In this document: in pieces, positions 1 through 8,428 of the stretch
Position numbering within the stretch: the first letter of the stretch is position 1
Layout: every line of letters starts with the position of its first letter
Assembly (NCBI GenBank): GCA_018700895.1
Contig: JABIUV010000010.1
Coordinates: 1-43,842 of the forward strand
Length of the DNA stretch: 43,842 nucleotides
DNA from: Bacteroidota bacterium
GTDB lineage: Bacteria; Bacteroidota; Bacteroidia; NS11-12g; UBA9320
Direction of reading: 5' to 3'
Made by a program: the position numbers and the translations under genes
Notes under the pieces: model-generated
Seen by the model: only the letters and a program-made list of their open reading frames with translations
Database searches by the model: none
What the model was told of the DNA's origin: nothing

Positions 1-770
1 AAAATTCAGATAGTTTGATGAAAATTGGTGTTGGGTTTTCTTCATCTACACTTAGCGAGCCTTCATTAAATAACGTCAACGGCCTTGGTGATTTACTCGT
101 GTTAAAAGATGGGTTGTTGCTGTATAGCGGCGGTATTGCAATTCAAAATGGCGAAATGACTATCCCGTACAAACCATTAAAAGGGAGTTATTATGAAATT
201 CAACTTGCTTATGGTGAGTTATCACCTATTAGGGCGGTGGACACAGTACCTCAAAATACACCCGTGATGCTAATAGATACGGTGATTAGTCAAGAAAACC
301 GCTATAGAATTAACCTTACCCTAGACGATGGAGAAGAAGGAGATCACTATCTATTAACACTGCGGTACAACGGCAAGGAGCTTGTAGAAAATGATAGTGT
401 AGATGTCTCTTTACCGCTAACATTTGAAAGTTCTGAGAAAATTTTCTTAAGTAACATACGAACGGTAGCAGATGGTCGTTATTTTGCCATTTTTGATGAT
501 AATGGATGGAATAATACTTCCAGAAATATAGAGCTATTGATAGGTAATAAAGTAGCTGAAAGACCAAATTTCACCCCAAAAGAAGTGGTTGTGGAGCTGA
601 AAAATATTTCAAAAAATATGTATGATTATTACATTGATATCAATAACAACACCAATGTATATGGCGGCCCGTTAGCAAGCATAAGTAGAGTCACAGGTAA
701 TATCGATAATGGGCTAGGGGCTTTTTGTTTTTATACGCAGACGGTAAGGACTAAACGATTGAAACCTTAG
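1..770 (+). CDS. DUF4249 domain protein, 5' end missing
   Basis: The frame is open from the first base of the window, with codons for N-S-D-S before the first possible TTG (15) and ATG (18), so this is the 3' part of a longer gene. The product begins in a beta-rich segment containing GDLLVLKDG and continues with a region YDYYIDINNN followed by GNIDNGLGAF near the C-terminus. That order is typical of DUF4249, a Bacteroidota family of surface-exposed lipoproteins often found near TonB-dependent receptors. The lipoprotein signal expected in the family would lie left of the window. It ends 10 bases before the convergent saccharopine-dehydrogenase-like gene. The family is assigned from memory of its C-terminal pattern. 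No precise biochemical function is known to me. Confidence 0.72.
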   Translation, partial: NSDSLMKIGVGFSSSTLSEPSLNNVNGLGDLLVLKDGLLLYSGGIAIQNGEMTIPYKPLKGSYYEIQLAYGELSPIRAVDTVPQNTPVMLIDTVISQENRYRINLTLDDGEEGDHYLLTLRYNGKELVENDSVDVSLPLTFESSEKIFLSNIRTVADGRYFAIFDDNGWNNTSRNIELLIGNKVAERPNFTPKEVVVELKNISKNMYDYYIDINNNTNVYGGPLASISRVTGNIDNGLGAFCFYTQTVRTKRLKP

Positions 771-780
771 GCCAAGGCGT

Positions 781-2118
781 CTATATTTCTACTTCTTTTT
801 CCTTAAACACGATACCATTTTCGGCAAGTTCATTCAAGATAGGCAGATACAATTCTTGTTTCGTGGGCAGTATGCATCCTGTTTCTAAAACCTTTCCTAT
901 GAGTATTTGCTTACAGGCGATAGCTAAAGGCAATCCTACAGTTTTAGCCATGGCGGTATGTGTACTATCTTCACCTTTGCACACTAGGCTACTTTCTAGT
1001 TGATGTTTTTCGTTATGAAGCACGTAAGTAACTTTATGCCACATCACAATCATATCTTTATCTGTATGTTTTAGGCTCCATTTTTTTTCTAAAATATGTT
1101 GCAATATTTGGGCGGGTGTCGCTTCTTTAAGTCCAACTTTTTCATCAGAAAAAACGCCCGTACTCTCCAGCTTTTCCCACAGGTATATATCGTCTTGGTC
1201 AATACCTAAGTATGATTTTAGCTTTAGTTCTACGCTATCGGTAGGATGGTACGGTAGGAAAGTATTGATAAATTGGCGATGAGTCATCTCCGTAGTGTTT
1301 GGCAAGACGTATGAATCGTCAGTAGCTCCGAGCTGCACAAAACAATTCCACGCCTTGCTGAATCCTGGGCGTCTAAACGTGCCGCGGAACATCGTGTTTA
1401 CATCTTGTAGGCCATACGTTTCTCTGTATTTTAGGCTATCTCTATTGGCATATCCTTCAAATTTACCGTATCCGTCTATCTCCACAATCTCAGTACGTCT
1501 GAAAACACGATGGTAGGGAATGTACTTATATTGGCCAGTATGAATAAACTTCACAGCTCCTCCGCTACCCGCCAGCACCACATTACGTGGATTCCACGTA
1601 AACTTATATCCCCACGGATTGTCTACACAGTCAGGTGCGATGAGTCCTCCCGTAAAACTCTCAAATTCAGTAATTTTACCGCCTTTTGCCCTAATTTCAT
1701 CGAGTAATTTCATCGTAGAAAGGTGATCTATACCAGGGTCTAATCCACACTCATTCAGAAAAATAAGTCCTTTGTCTTTTACCTCTTGGTGCATCTTTTT
1801 TAAATCCTCAGAGAGGTAAGACGCAGTAGCTAGATGAATACCTTTTGTTAAACACTCCCTAGCAATAATGGTATGAAAACGTGCAGGAAGCATACTAACT
1901 ACTAATGCGGCATTTTCTATCAAATTTCGCACTGCTTTAGTATCAGAGATGTCTAGTTCTACGCATTCAGTTTCAGGTGATTTGCATTTGCTTCTTACTG
2001 TACTAAGGTCTCTATCGGCCACGTATAGTGACCAATTATGTACAATGCCTTTTTCTTCTAGATATCGAATGAGATAGCTGGCAGATAGTCCTGCCCCAAA
2101 TACAACTACTTTTTTCAT
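781..2118 (-). CDS. Saccharopine dehydrogenase family protein
   Basis: About 445 residues. The N-terminus reads MKKVVVFGAGLSASYLIRYL, a Rossmann dinucleotide-binding start. It is followed by VVSMLPARFH and NECGLDPGIDHLSTMKLLDE, features of the saccharopine dehydrogenase (L-glutamate-forming, Lys9-like) family. The likely reaction is NAD(P)-dependent cleavage of saccharopine to glutamate and aminoadipate semialdehyde, in lysine breakdown. I chose the ATG at 2118 because the Rossmann strand starts right behind it. An ATG at 2130 and a TTG at 2133 are alternatives. A 7-of-8 match to the TAnnTTTG box (CAGATTTG on the minus strand, 2131-2138) would put transcription start between the two ATGs and favours 2118. 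The gene stands alone, divergent from cytidine deaminase. The exact substrate is inferred. Confidence 0.85.
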   Translation of the reverse strand: MKKVVVFGAGLSASYLIRYLEEKGIVHNWSLYVADRDLSTVRSKCKSPETECVELDISDTKAVRNLIENAALVVSMLPARFHTIIARECLTKGIHLATASYLSEDLKKMHQEVKDKGLIFLNECGLDPGIDHLSTMKLLDEIRAKGGKITEFESFTGGLIAPDCVDNPWGYKFTWNPRNVVLAGSGGAVKFIHTGQYKYIPYHRVFRRTEIVEIDGYGKFEGYANRDSLKYRETYGLQDVNTMFRGTFRRPGFSKAWNCFVQLGATDDSYVLPNTTEMTHRQFINTFLPYHPTDSVELKLKSYLGIDQDDIYLWEKLESTGVFSDEKVGLKEATPAQILQHILEKKWSLKHTDKDMIVMWHKVTYVLHNEKHQLESSLVCKGEDSTHTAMAKTVGLPLAIACKQILIGKVLETGCILPTKQELYLPILNELAENGIVFKEKEVEI

Positions 2119-2155
2119 TTTTGTTTGCATCAAATCTGCATAAATATTTCGATAT

Positions 2156-2192
2156 ACGGTGTACTAAGCAATAATTGTGGATATTGCACCGT
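2156..2192. other. Interrupted inverted repeat in a divergent intergenic region
   Basis: ACGGT (2156-2160) pairs with ACCGT (2188-2192), and GCAATA (2168-2173) pairs with TATTGC (2182-2187), with unpaired bases only on the left arm. The repeat sits between the saccharopine-dehydrogenase-like gene and cdd, where a regulator shared by both would bind. It may also be chance, because the arms are short. Confidence 0.25.
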
Positions 2193-2210
2193 GAATAGAA
2201 AGAGAAAAAT

Positions 2211-2684
2211 ATGGAGAAAATCGTTCGCATAGAGGAGTTGAAATTTGGTAGTTTAACGGCTGAGAAAAAACATTTTTTGGAACAGGCTCAGCAAGCGAGT
2301 GATGAGAGCTACGCACCATATTCGGAGTTTTATGTAGGCTGCTCTGTGATGCACGCCAATGGTCATATTGGCTTTGGAAGTAATCAGGAGAATGCTTCAT
2401 TTCCATCGGGATTATGTGCGGAGCGTGTAGCCCTTTTTGAGAGTGCAAAAAACTTAGAAGCTAACAAAGTGACCGAATTGGCTGTATATGCAAGGAGTAC
2501 TAAGTATCAGGTTCCCAAAATGCTCGTGCCTTGTGCGGGTTGTCTCCAAGTAATAAGTGACCTTCGTAATAGACAAGGGAGTCCTATCAAAATATGGATG
2601 TGGGATGGAGCCGATGATGTATTTGTAGCTGACGATGTGCGGCATTTTTTACCCTTTCATTTTGAGCTAAAAAAGGGAGAATAG
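2211..2684 (+). CDS. cdd: Cytidine deaminase
   Basis: 157 residues, a normal length for the small tetrameric cytidine deaminases. The zinc site is visible as LCAERVALF (Cys ligand plus the catalytic Glu proton shuttle) and PCAGCLQVI (two further Cys ligands). The N-terminal YAPYSEFYVGC segment matches the conserved substrate-side region. It hydrolyses cytidine and deoxycytidine to uridine and deoxyuridine in pyrimidine salvage, in the cytoplasm. The ATG at 2211 follows an A-rich leader (AGAAAGAGAAAAAT), normal for this genome. The gene is divergent from the saccharopine-dehydrogenase-like gene and has a 119-base gap to fabG, so it is probably a single-gene unit. Confidence 0.93.
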   Translation: MEKIVRIEELKFGSLTAEKKHFLEQAQQASDESYAPYSEFYVGCSVMHANGHIGFGSNQENASFPSGLCAERVALFESAKNLEANKVTELAVYARSTKYQVPKMLVPCAGCLQVISDLRNRQGSPIKIWMWDGADDVFVADDVRHFLPFHFELKKGE

Positions 2685-2778
2685 CGTTCAACCATATTGC
2701 TTAGTCTTTCACCGCAATCAGAAGTGGGTATATGGGAAATAGAGAGGAATATGATAAGTATATAATCTAGCAAAATGA

Positions 2779-2786
2779 TACTTTTG
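2779..2786 (+). promoter_or_regulatory. -7 box (TACTTTTG) upstream of fabG operon
   Basis: Exact match to the Bacteroidota TAnnTTTG element, 17 bases before the fabG ATG. No clear -33 TTTG is present at 17-23 bases upstream. It would start transcription at about 2790 and give a short leader for the fabG-tatC-rpiB-lipoprotein operon. Confidence 0.55.
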
Positions 2787-2803
2787 TGCTAACCGAATTA
2801 ACA

Positions 2804-3553
2804 ATGAAATTATTAGATAATAAAACTGCGATAATCACAGGAGCTAGCCGAGGAATTGGTAAGGGAATAGCCGAAAAGTTTGCGGAGCAAGGATGTAATA
2901 TAGCATTTAGTTTTGCCAGTAGTGTAGATAAAGCAAAAGCGTTGGAAGAGGAGTTAGTCTCTAAATTTGGCGTCAAGGTAAAAGGTTTTCAAAGTAACGC
3001 TGCTGATTTTGAGTCTTCGCAAAAGTTTGTAGAAGAGGTAGTTGCAGAGTTTGGACGTATAGATATTCTCATAAACAATGCAGGAATCACTCGCGATAAT
3101 CTGCTGATGAGAATGAGCGAGGAGCAGTGGGACGAGATTATGAATGTGAATCTCAAGTCAGTATTCAATCTAACCAAAGCGAGTCTTCGTACCTTTCTAA
3201 AACAGAAGAATGGTAGTATCATTAATATGAGTAGTGTAGTGGGTGTGATGGGCAATGCAGGGCAGAGTAACTATGCTGCTACAAAGGCGGGTGTAATAGG
3301 ATTTACCAAGTCTATGGCCAAAGAATTAGGCAGCAGAAACATCCGATGTAATGTGATTGCTCCAGGATTTATAGAAACTGAAATGACAGCGGAACTCGGT
3401 GAAGAAGCACTTAAGAAATGGACCGATGGTATTCCACTGAAAAGAGGAGGGACGCCAGAAGACGTAGCAAATGCCTGCATATATCTGGGTAGTGATATGT
3501 CTACCTATGTAAGTGGTCAGGTGCTTAGTGTGTGCGGTGGTATGTTGATGTAA
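2804..3553 (+). CDS. fabG: 3-oxoacyl-ACP reductase (SDR family)
   Basis: 249 residues, the usual FabG length. The cofactor loop TGASRGIG, the NNAG motif (INNAGITRDNLL), the catalytic Ser (NMSSVVG) and the YxxxK pair (SNYAATKAG) are all present and in order. The C-terminus ends in a YVSGQVLSVCGGM-type segment typical of FabG. It reduces 3-oxoacyl-ACP to 3-hydroxyacyl-ACP with NADPH in fatty acid elongation. The ATG at 2804 is preferred over an in-frame GTG at 2786, because that GTG overlaps the promoter box and family members begin just before the first beta strand. First gene of an operon, 17 bases ahead of tatC. Other SDR substrates cannot be excluded. Confidence 0.9.
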   Translation: MKLLDNKTAIITGASRGIGKGIAEKFAEQGCNIAFSFASSVDKAKALEEELVSKFGVKVKGFQSNAADFESSQKFVEEVVAEFGRIDILINNAGITRDNLLMRMSEEQWDEIMNVNLKSVFNLTKASLRTFLKQKNGSIINMSSVVGVMGNAGQSNYAATKAGVIGFTKSMAKELGSRNIRCNVIAPGFIETEMTAELGEEALKKWTDGIPLKRGGTPEDVANACIYLGSDMSTYVSGQVLSVCGGMLM

Positions 3554-3570
3554 GCAACGTAGATTATTAA

Positions 3571-4410
3571 ATGCCATTAGACCAAATAGATGTAGATGAA
3601 TACGATGCTCAGATGTCCTTTTTGGAACATCTAGAAGCATTGAGATGGCATATTGTACGTTCCTTAGTCGCGGTAGTGATTGGTGCAATAATAGCGTTCG
3701 TAAATGGTCGCTTCATTTTTGATACGATTTTACTTGGACCTACACGAAACCATTTTTGGAGTTTCAGAAAGCTTTGTGAGCTGGGTGAATACCTAGGAAG
3801 GCCAGAAACCTTGTGTTTAGGCGATATGGACTTTGTAGTAAAAACAGTCAATATACAAGAGCAGTTTTATCAGCACTTTATGATAGCTGCCATTGGGGGA
3901 CTCATATTTGCTATGCCGTATATTCTGTTTGAAATTTATCGATTTATAAAACCTGCGTTAAAGAGTACGGAGAAAAAATATTCGGGGCTAATCATCGGCT
4001 TCGCATCCTTGCTGTTCTTCACAGGGATACTTTTTGGATATTTTATTTTAACACCTATTTCTGTAAATTTTTTGGGAACATACACGCTGAGTGATTCTAT
4101 AGTAAGAGAGTTTACTGTGGCCTCGGTAGTAAGTTTTATAAGTTTACTCACCCTGGGAGCGGGTGTCATATTTGAGTTACCTATTGTGATATATTTCTTA
4201 GCTAAAATAGGAATCCTAACCGCGGAGAATATGAAATCATACCGTCGTGTGGCCATAGTCGTCATACTCATTTTATCGGCAGTTATTACTCCACCCGACG
4301 TCACTAGTCAAATTATACTAAGTTTCCCCATACTGCTACTATATGAGATTGGAATAATCATAGCTCGAAGAGTAGCACCCAAAATACCTGTAGAATTACC
4401 CGAATCATGA
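3571..4410 (+). CDS. tatC: Sec-independent translocase subunit TatC
   Basis: 279 residues with six predicted hydrophobic segments. The family signature is at residues 16-25 (SFLEHLEALR). The periplasmic P-x-x-x-F-E segment appears as MPYILFEIYRFIKPAL. TatC is the receptor for twin-arginine signal peptides in the inner membrane and moves folded proteins across it. The first periplasmic loop (about residues 50-90) is long, as is common in Bacteroidota TatC. The stop codon overlaps the rpiB start (ATGA at 4407-4410), which suggests translational coupling. No tatA lies in the window, so the partner subunit must be encoded elsewhere. Confidence 0.95.
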   Translation: MPLDQIDVDEYDAQMSFLEHLEALRWHIVRSLVAVVIGAIIAFVNGRFIFDTILLGPTRNHFWSFRKLCELGEYLGRPETLCLGDMDFVVKTVNIQEQFYQHFMIAAIGGLIFAMPYILFEIYRFIKPALKSTEKKYSGLIIGFASLLFFTGILFGYFILTPISVNFLGTYTLSDSIVREFTVASVVSFISLLTLGAGVIFELPIVIYFLAKIGILTAENMKSYRRVAIVVILILSAVITPPDVTSQIILSFPILLLYEIGIIIARRVAPKIPVELPES

Positions 4411-4838
4411 AACCCATAGTAAGCATAGGCAATGACCACGCTGGCACTGACCTGAAAAAGAGAATTTTAAACGAGTACGCTGATACTTTTGAGTTTATAA
4501 ATCACGGAACAGATAGTAGCGAATCGGTAGATTATCCTGATTTTGTTCATCCAGTGGCAAATGATGTGGAATCAGGTAAAGCGACTTTTGGCATCATTAT
4601 ATGTGGAAGTGCCAATGGGGTATGTATGACTGCCAATAAGCACCAAGGCATACGAGCAGGACTAGCTTGGAACACAGAAGTTGCCAAGCTCATCAAGCAA
4701 CATAACAATGCGAACGTAATCGGTATTCCTGCACGTTTTTTGAGTGAGGAAGAGGCACTTGAAGTACTACAAACCTACATAGATGAGGACTACGAAGGCG
4801 GCAGACATCAGCGTAGAGTTGATAAGATTCCTTGTTAA
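4407..4838 (+). CDS. rpiB: Ribose 5-phosphate isomerase B
   Basis: 143 residues, matching RpiB/LacAB family length. It begins with SIGNDHAGTDLK (the D-H phosphate-site segment) and has the catalytic loop IICGSANGVCMTANK with its active-site Cys. The anomeric and phosphate-binding end is DYEGGRHQRRVDKI. It interconverts ribose 5-phosphate and ribulose 5-phosphate in the pentose phosphate pathway, in the cytoplasm. It is coupled to tatC by a 4-base overlap, and its last codons overlap the TTG start of the next gene, so it is the third gene of the fabG operon. Confidence 0.95.
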   Translation: MKPIVSIGNDHAGTDLKKRILNEYADTFEFINHGTDSSESVDYPDFVHPVANDVESGKATFGIIICGSANGVCMTANKHQGIRAGLAWNTEVAKLIKQHNNANVIGIPARFLSEEEALEVLQTYIDEDYEGGRHQRRVDKIPC

Positions 4839-5491
4839 AACCAGGAATTATATCTCTACTTTTATTTGTGGTCTTTTACGGTTGCAATACAGACGTAAAA
4901 ACCAAAAAACCACAAGTCAATATTTCTATAGCGACGAACAACTCGACTTTTAGTAAACCTGAATTTGCTAATACCTTAGAGCAAACAGAAGATAGGTTCA
5001 GTCAGCATGAAAGATTCGCCAAGTATAGAAACCAACTTTTACTTACAGTTAGCCTTTATGATAGCTTGGATCTTTGGGAGTCAAAAAGTGAAATTATAGA
5101 TTCTCCCTTTGAAGGAGAAGGAGGTGGTTGGGAGTACGCCGTATCGGATAGTTTGTCTTATTATTGCTATGCCCAGTTTGGTTGCAGCGGAAATTTTAAG
5201 GAACATTATTACACTCTTCACGATACTATTGTGATGCATCGTTCGGTAACCACCGACTATAATGCCCCTCTAGGATATGACCAGGAAAAAGCCAAGCTAG
5301 AGGGAGATTCTACGCAATATGGGGTAGATGAAGTGTTCGAGGAACTATCGATATTTAGAAATAACAAAATCATTTACCAATTAAGTCCTGATTGTGGGGC
5401 ACCTAATAGTTCGGAGTATGTTCTATCTGTAGAAAAGGATGTGCTTGCTGCTCTAACCGAGATACAACAAAAGGTCACTAGGCTAAGATAA
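4832..5491 (+). CDS. Putative lipoprotein of unknown function
   Basis: 219 residues. The N-terminus MLKPGIISLLLFVVFYGC is a short charged start plus hydrophobic core ending in Gly-Cys, a plausible lipoprotein signal although -3/-2 (F-Y) are not the classic lipobox residues. The only start that keeps this signal is TTG at 4832, overlapping the end of rpiB. The mature part is acidic and Tyr-rich with two paired regions around YYCYAQFGC and LSPDCGAP. I do not recognise a domain. It ends the fabG-tatC-rpiB operon, and its last 14 bases overlap the convergent comB gene. The function is unknown, and the location in the outer or inner membrane is inferred from the signal. Confidence 0.7.
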   Translation: MLKPGIISLLLFVVFYGCNTDVKTKKPQVNISIATNNSTFSKPEFANTLEQTEDRFSQHERFAKYRNQLLLTVSLYDSLDLWESKSEIIDSPFEGEGGGWEYAVSDSLSYYCYAQFGCSGNFKEHYYTLHDTIVMHRSVTTDYNAPLGYDQEKAKLEGDSTQYGVDEVFEELSIFRNNKIIYQLSPDCGAPNSSEYVLSVEKDVLAALTEIQQKVTRLR

Positions 5492-6176
5492 TTCTGTCAG
5501 TGCTTAGCACCCCAACACTATTTATTATATCCGTTTCGCAGCAATATGCAATGTCTTTTGTTACCCCTTTGCTAGCCAATCGTTGGAAGTGATTTGACTT
5601 TTTTAATGCTGCGAATAAGTTGTCTTTACTTGCATCATAGGCATCTATACACAGTAGCGTAGCATCATCTACCTCTTCTGATTTCAAACGTTGAGCCACG
5701 GCACCGGCATATAAACTATCTTCTACGTTTACACGATTTTTCCACCCTGCACAGAACAGCACCACATCTTTATCCATATACCTGAGGTGATTTACCACAG
5801 CAACCAAATTTAGGAAGGAACCAACGACAACTTGATGAGCGTGGCTCGCCATCTCAATACATTTAGTGCCATTGGTGGTGGTAAGCACTATTTCCTTACC
5901 CGTTACTATCTCTTTTTTATAATGAAAAGGAGAATTTCCAAAATCAAAACCGGGAATCGTTTCTCCGCCTCGCTCACCACCTACCAAGTATCCTTTAGAT
6001 TTATACTCCTGAGCAATAGAAGCTTCACGTACAGGGATAACGGCATCTGCTCCATTGTGTAGTATAGTGGTAATGGTGGAAGTAGCTCGTAGGATATCAA
6101 TCACTACAACTGTCTTATGCTCCACATCTGATATTTGACTAAATAGAGTAGGGGAGAGTACGGTTTCTATTTGCAT
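5478..6176 (-). CDS. comB: 2-phosphosulfolactate phosphatase family protein (ComB-like)
   Basis: 232 residues, the usual ComB length. Conserved segments are VVVIDILRATSTI near the N-terminus, GGERGGETIPGFDFGNSP in the middle, TTTNGTKCIE, and FCAGWKNRVNVEDSLYAG. In methanogens ComB removes phosphate from 2-phosphosulfolactate on the way to coenzyme M. In bacteria the same family is linked to sulfolactate formation, and the role here is uncertain because no comA or comC homologue is in the window. It is the last gene of the minus-strand secA operon, 13 bases after ctlX. Its 3' end overlaps the convergent lipoprotein gene by 14 bases. Confidence 0.85.
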   Translation of the reverse strand: MQIETVLSPTLFSQISDVEHKTVVVIDILRATSTITTILHNGADAVIPVREASIAQEYKSKGYLVGGERGGETIPGFDFGNSPFHYKKEIVTGKEIVLTTTNGTKCIEMASHAHQVVVGSFLNLVAVVNHLRYMDKDVVLFCAGWKNRVNVEDSLYAGAVAQRLKSEEVDDATLLCIDAYDASKDNLFAALKKSNHFQRLASKGVTKDIAYCCETDIINSVGVLSTDRIILA

Positions 6177-6189
6177 AATTAAGCGTTTA

Positions 6190-7107
6190 TTAAAAGAATA
6201 TTTCGGCCATCATACAGCGGGCACTGCCACCGCCTATTTTCTCTATCATATGTATAGCTGGAGCCAATATGGTATTACCAAACTTATTTTCTATTCTATC
6301 TTTTTGTTCGGAGGTCAAACTACTTTTGGCTTGTGCCGACATGACCAAAAACTTATCTCCTTTCCCGTTTTGCAACTGGAGCATATTCCCCGCAAAATTT
6401 TCGTAGGCTTGCTCGTTGCTTATTTCTAAGGGTTCTACACCTACATCCTTGAGCGAGTCTAATACCCGCTGTCTGTCTTCTTCTAATATAGAATCCGTGG
6501 CAATAATGGCATATTCATCACCCATAGTAAGCATTACATTGGTATGATAGATGAGGTTACCATCAGGGCCATTTGCTCTAAAACGTACGGTCTTGTACTC
6601 AGTTAGTTCTTCAAATTTATCAAGAGTCTCGCTAGTAGTACGAGGAGAAAGAGCCGCAAAAGCCGTTTTGGCTTCATAGTGGGCTACAAGGCTGCCTGTA
6701 CCTTCGAGTATTCCACCTTTCTTCTCATTTTTGAGTAGTTTGGTGTTGAGTGGTTTACGTAGGTCGTTGCTTATTTTGTTGTAGATGTTTGGTTTGCGTT
6801 CTTTTCTTCTATTCTCACTATACATCGGGTACAGGATGGTTTCTTTGGTAAATGTACTGAACCAATTATTTGGAAAAATAGAATCAGGTGTATCGCCTGC
6901 ATTATCCTGAAAAACCTTAACCTTTATCTGGTTGCTCTTTAGCAGATTGACCATATTGTCAAACTCTAATAGTGCAATGTCTTGTATTTGTTGAGGTGTA
7001 AAGCTTTCAATGTTATTTTGGAAAGCATTGTTGCCAGCAGTTTGTGCGTTAAAACCAAATTTTTTTGGTCGCACCATTGCTACGCAGGTTGGGATATGTT
7101 TGTTCAT
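6190..7107 (-). CDS. ctlX: Citrulline utilisation hydrolase CtlX-type (guanidine-modifying superfamily)
   Basis: 305 residues. It begins MNKHIPTCVAMVRPKKFGFN and has FPNNWFSTF, NLIYHTNVMLTMG and GGGSARCMMAEIFF, giving the substrate Asn/Asp, the catalytic His and the C-terminal catalytic Cys of the amidinotransferase/deiminase fold. CtlX, named from Francisella, is tied to citrulline hydrolysis. Here it is the partner of another deiminase-fold protein immediately upstream, whose stop overlaps this ATG by 4 bases. The pair therefore probably acts in one step or two successive steps of arginine or citrulline breakdown. The family is read from motifs, and the substrate is inferred from family naming. 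Confidence 0.82.
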   Translation of the reverse strand: MNKHIPTCVAMVRPKKFGFNAQTAGNNAFQNNIESFTPQQIQDIALLEFDNMVNLLKSNQIKVKVFQDNAGDTPDSIFPNNWFSTFTKETILYPMYSENRRKERKPNIYNKISNDLRKPLNTKLLKNEKKGGILEGTGSLVAHYEAKTAFAALSPRTTSETLDKFEELTEYKTVRFRANGPDGNLIYHTNVMLTMGDEYAIIATDSILEEDRQRVLDSLKDVGVEPLEISNEQAYENFAGNMLQLQNGKGDKFLVMSAQAKSSLTSEQKDRIENKFGNTILAPAIHMIEKIGGGSARCMMAEIFF

Positions 7108-8018
7108 TTACTTCTTTTGAGTGGGAGAGTAGAGCAACGTAGTAGGCCCTCTTGTTTTGATATTTGGTAATACGGTACCGTTTCTACCATATATCCGAGT
7201 GCTTGTAGTTTTTCATTGATCCGAACAAATCCACGTTCGCTTACTACCACATCGCGGTCGATAGAAAACACATTGCAATTCATATGATACATCTCTTCGC
7301 GGGTAACTTTTATACAATTATCCTCCCCGAAAATGCTGTAGATCTTTTGCAAGTCCTCGTCATACTGAAATCCGTCTTCGAATATTAGGGCGTGACCCAA
7401 GCCAAGCGGCTGAAAGCAACAATCAAGGTGCAGAGCATTTTCACGTGCTTCGTAATCTGATTTTTTCAGTTGAAACCCCAGTACTGTTTTATGCGGAAAG
7501 TGATCTGTCAAGAATTGCAATCCTTTTTCGTTGGTACGAGCAGTTTTGTAGTTATAAAAATCATCTGGATTAGAATAACCTACAAAGATGTACTCGTTGT
7601 GTACCACTACGTCACCACCTTCTATATTTACAGAAGCTTCAGCTCTTAATATATTTTTTTCACTTACTTGATTTACAATGTGTTGTATTGCATCTTGCTC
7701 TGGTTTTCGCTCACGTATTATCTGAGGGATAATGAGCTTTTCATCCACCGCAAAACAGATATCTCTAGCAAAGATTTGATTGACATTAGAGATATCACTA
7801 GGTCTAAGTACCTCTACATCGTATTTCGCCAAAATTTTAGCAAATGCTTCCATCTCTGGAATCATTTGTTTTTCGAGCGGGTACATCCCTTTTTTTAAAA
7901 ACTCCTTGGTTTTAGGGTCGTAGGCATCATCTAAGTTGGGTTGTCCGCCACAGTTATTGGCGATACCCAATACTACTGTTTTTAACCTATCGTATTCATT
8001 ATTTACTGATACCTGCAT
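7104..8018 (-). CDS. Arginine deiminase / dimethylargininase-like protein
   Basis: 304 residues. Guanidine-modifying enzyme features are IFARDICFAVDEK (Asp-containing substrate segment), ASVNIEGGDVVVHN (conserved E-G-G-D), NALHLDCCFQPLG (catalytic His) and GLLRCSTLPLKR at the end (catalytic Cys). The fold hydrolyses or transfers the guanidino or ureido group of arginine-like substrates. It is shorter than classic ArcA (about 400) and nearer the DDAH/amidinotransferase length, so the substrate could be arginine, a methylarginine or citrulline. It sits between the SPOR gene (5-base gap) and ctlX (4-base overlap) in the secA operon. Confidence 0.8.
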   Translation of the reverse strand: MQVSVNNEYDRLKTVVLGIANNCGGQPNLDDAYDPKTKEFLKKGMYPLEKQMIPEMEAFAKILAKYDVEVLRPSDISNVNQIFARDICFAVDEKLIIPQIIRERKPEQDAIQHIVNQVSEKNILRAEASVNIEGGDVVVHNEYIFVGYSNPDDFYNYKTARTNEKGLQFLTDHFPHKTVLGFQLKKSDYEARENALHLDCCFQPLGLGHALIFEDGFQYDEDLQKIYSIFGEDNCIKVTREEMYHMNCNVFSIDRDVVVSERGFVRINEKLQALGYMVETVPYYQISKQEGLLRCSTLPLKRSK

Positions 8019-8023
8019 AGCGT

Positions 8024-8428
8024 TTATAATTGGGGTCTCCTTATGCTCTCTTTTACTAAAATAGATCTTTCAAATTTATTACTGCTATGGTTGAGGAGTT
8101 CATCAAGTAACTTCAGTGCATCCAAGGGTCTATAAAAGTCACCTACACGTATTTTCCAGTAAGGACTTTGGTATACCTTGTACACTCGTGTGTTGTATTC
8201 TGGATAATAAGATTTAAAACTTGCAGCAATATTTTCTACTTCGCTCTTATTCTTACTAAAAGCTATCTGAATGCGATATCCTTTGAGCTTGGTCGAGTCA
8301 ATTAACGCATTTTTCATACGTAATTGGTCATTTATTTTCTCATCTATTTTGATGGTAACTTGTGCAGCAGCACTATATCCTATCGTAAATAGTAGGAATG
8401 TTAGAAAAATTTTAAGCGTTCTTACCAT
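8024..8428 (-). CDS. SPOR domain-containing secreted protein
   Basis: About 134 residues. The ATG at 8428 gives MVRTLKIFLTFLLFTIGYSA followed by an AAQ cleavage site, a clean signal peptide. An upstream in-frame ATG at 8470 would bury it. The C-terminal half (GYRIQIAFSKNKSE, then FKSYYPEYNTRVY and YWKIRVGDFYRPLDA) is a SPOR fold, which binds denuded peptidoglycan glycan strands in the periplasm, often at division sites. The gene begins 17 bases inside the end of secA, so its translation is likely coupled to SecA. The citrulline-type genes follow 5 bases later. Confidence 0.85.
   Translation of the reverse strand: MVRTLKIFLTFLLFTIGYSAAAQVTIKIDEKINDQLRMKNALIDSTKLKGYRIQIAFSKNKSEVENIAASFKSYYPEYNTRVYKVYQSPYWKIRVGDFYRPLDALKLLDELLNHSSNKFERSILVKESIRRPQL

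Noticed and set aside
2786-2803. GTG at 2786 as fabG start
   Set aside because: The GTG overlaps the -7 promoter box, and FabG proteins start near the ATG at 2804.
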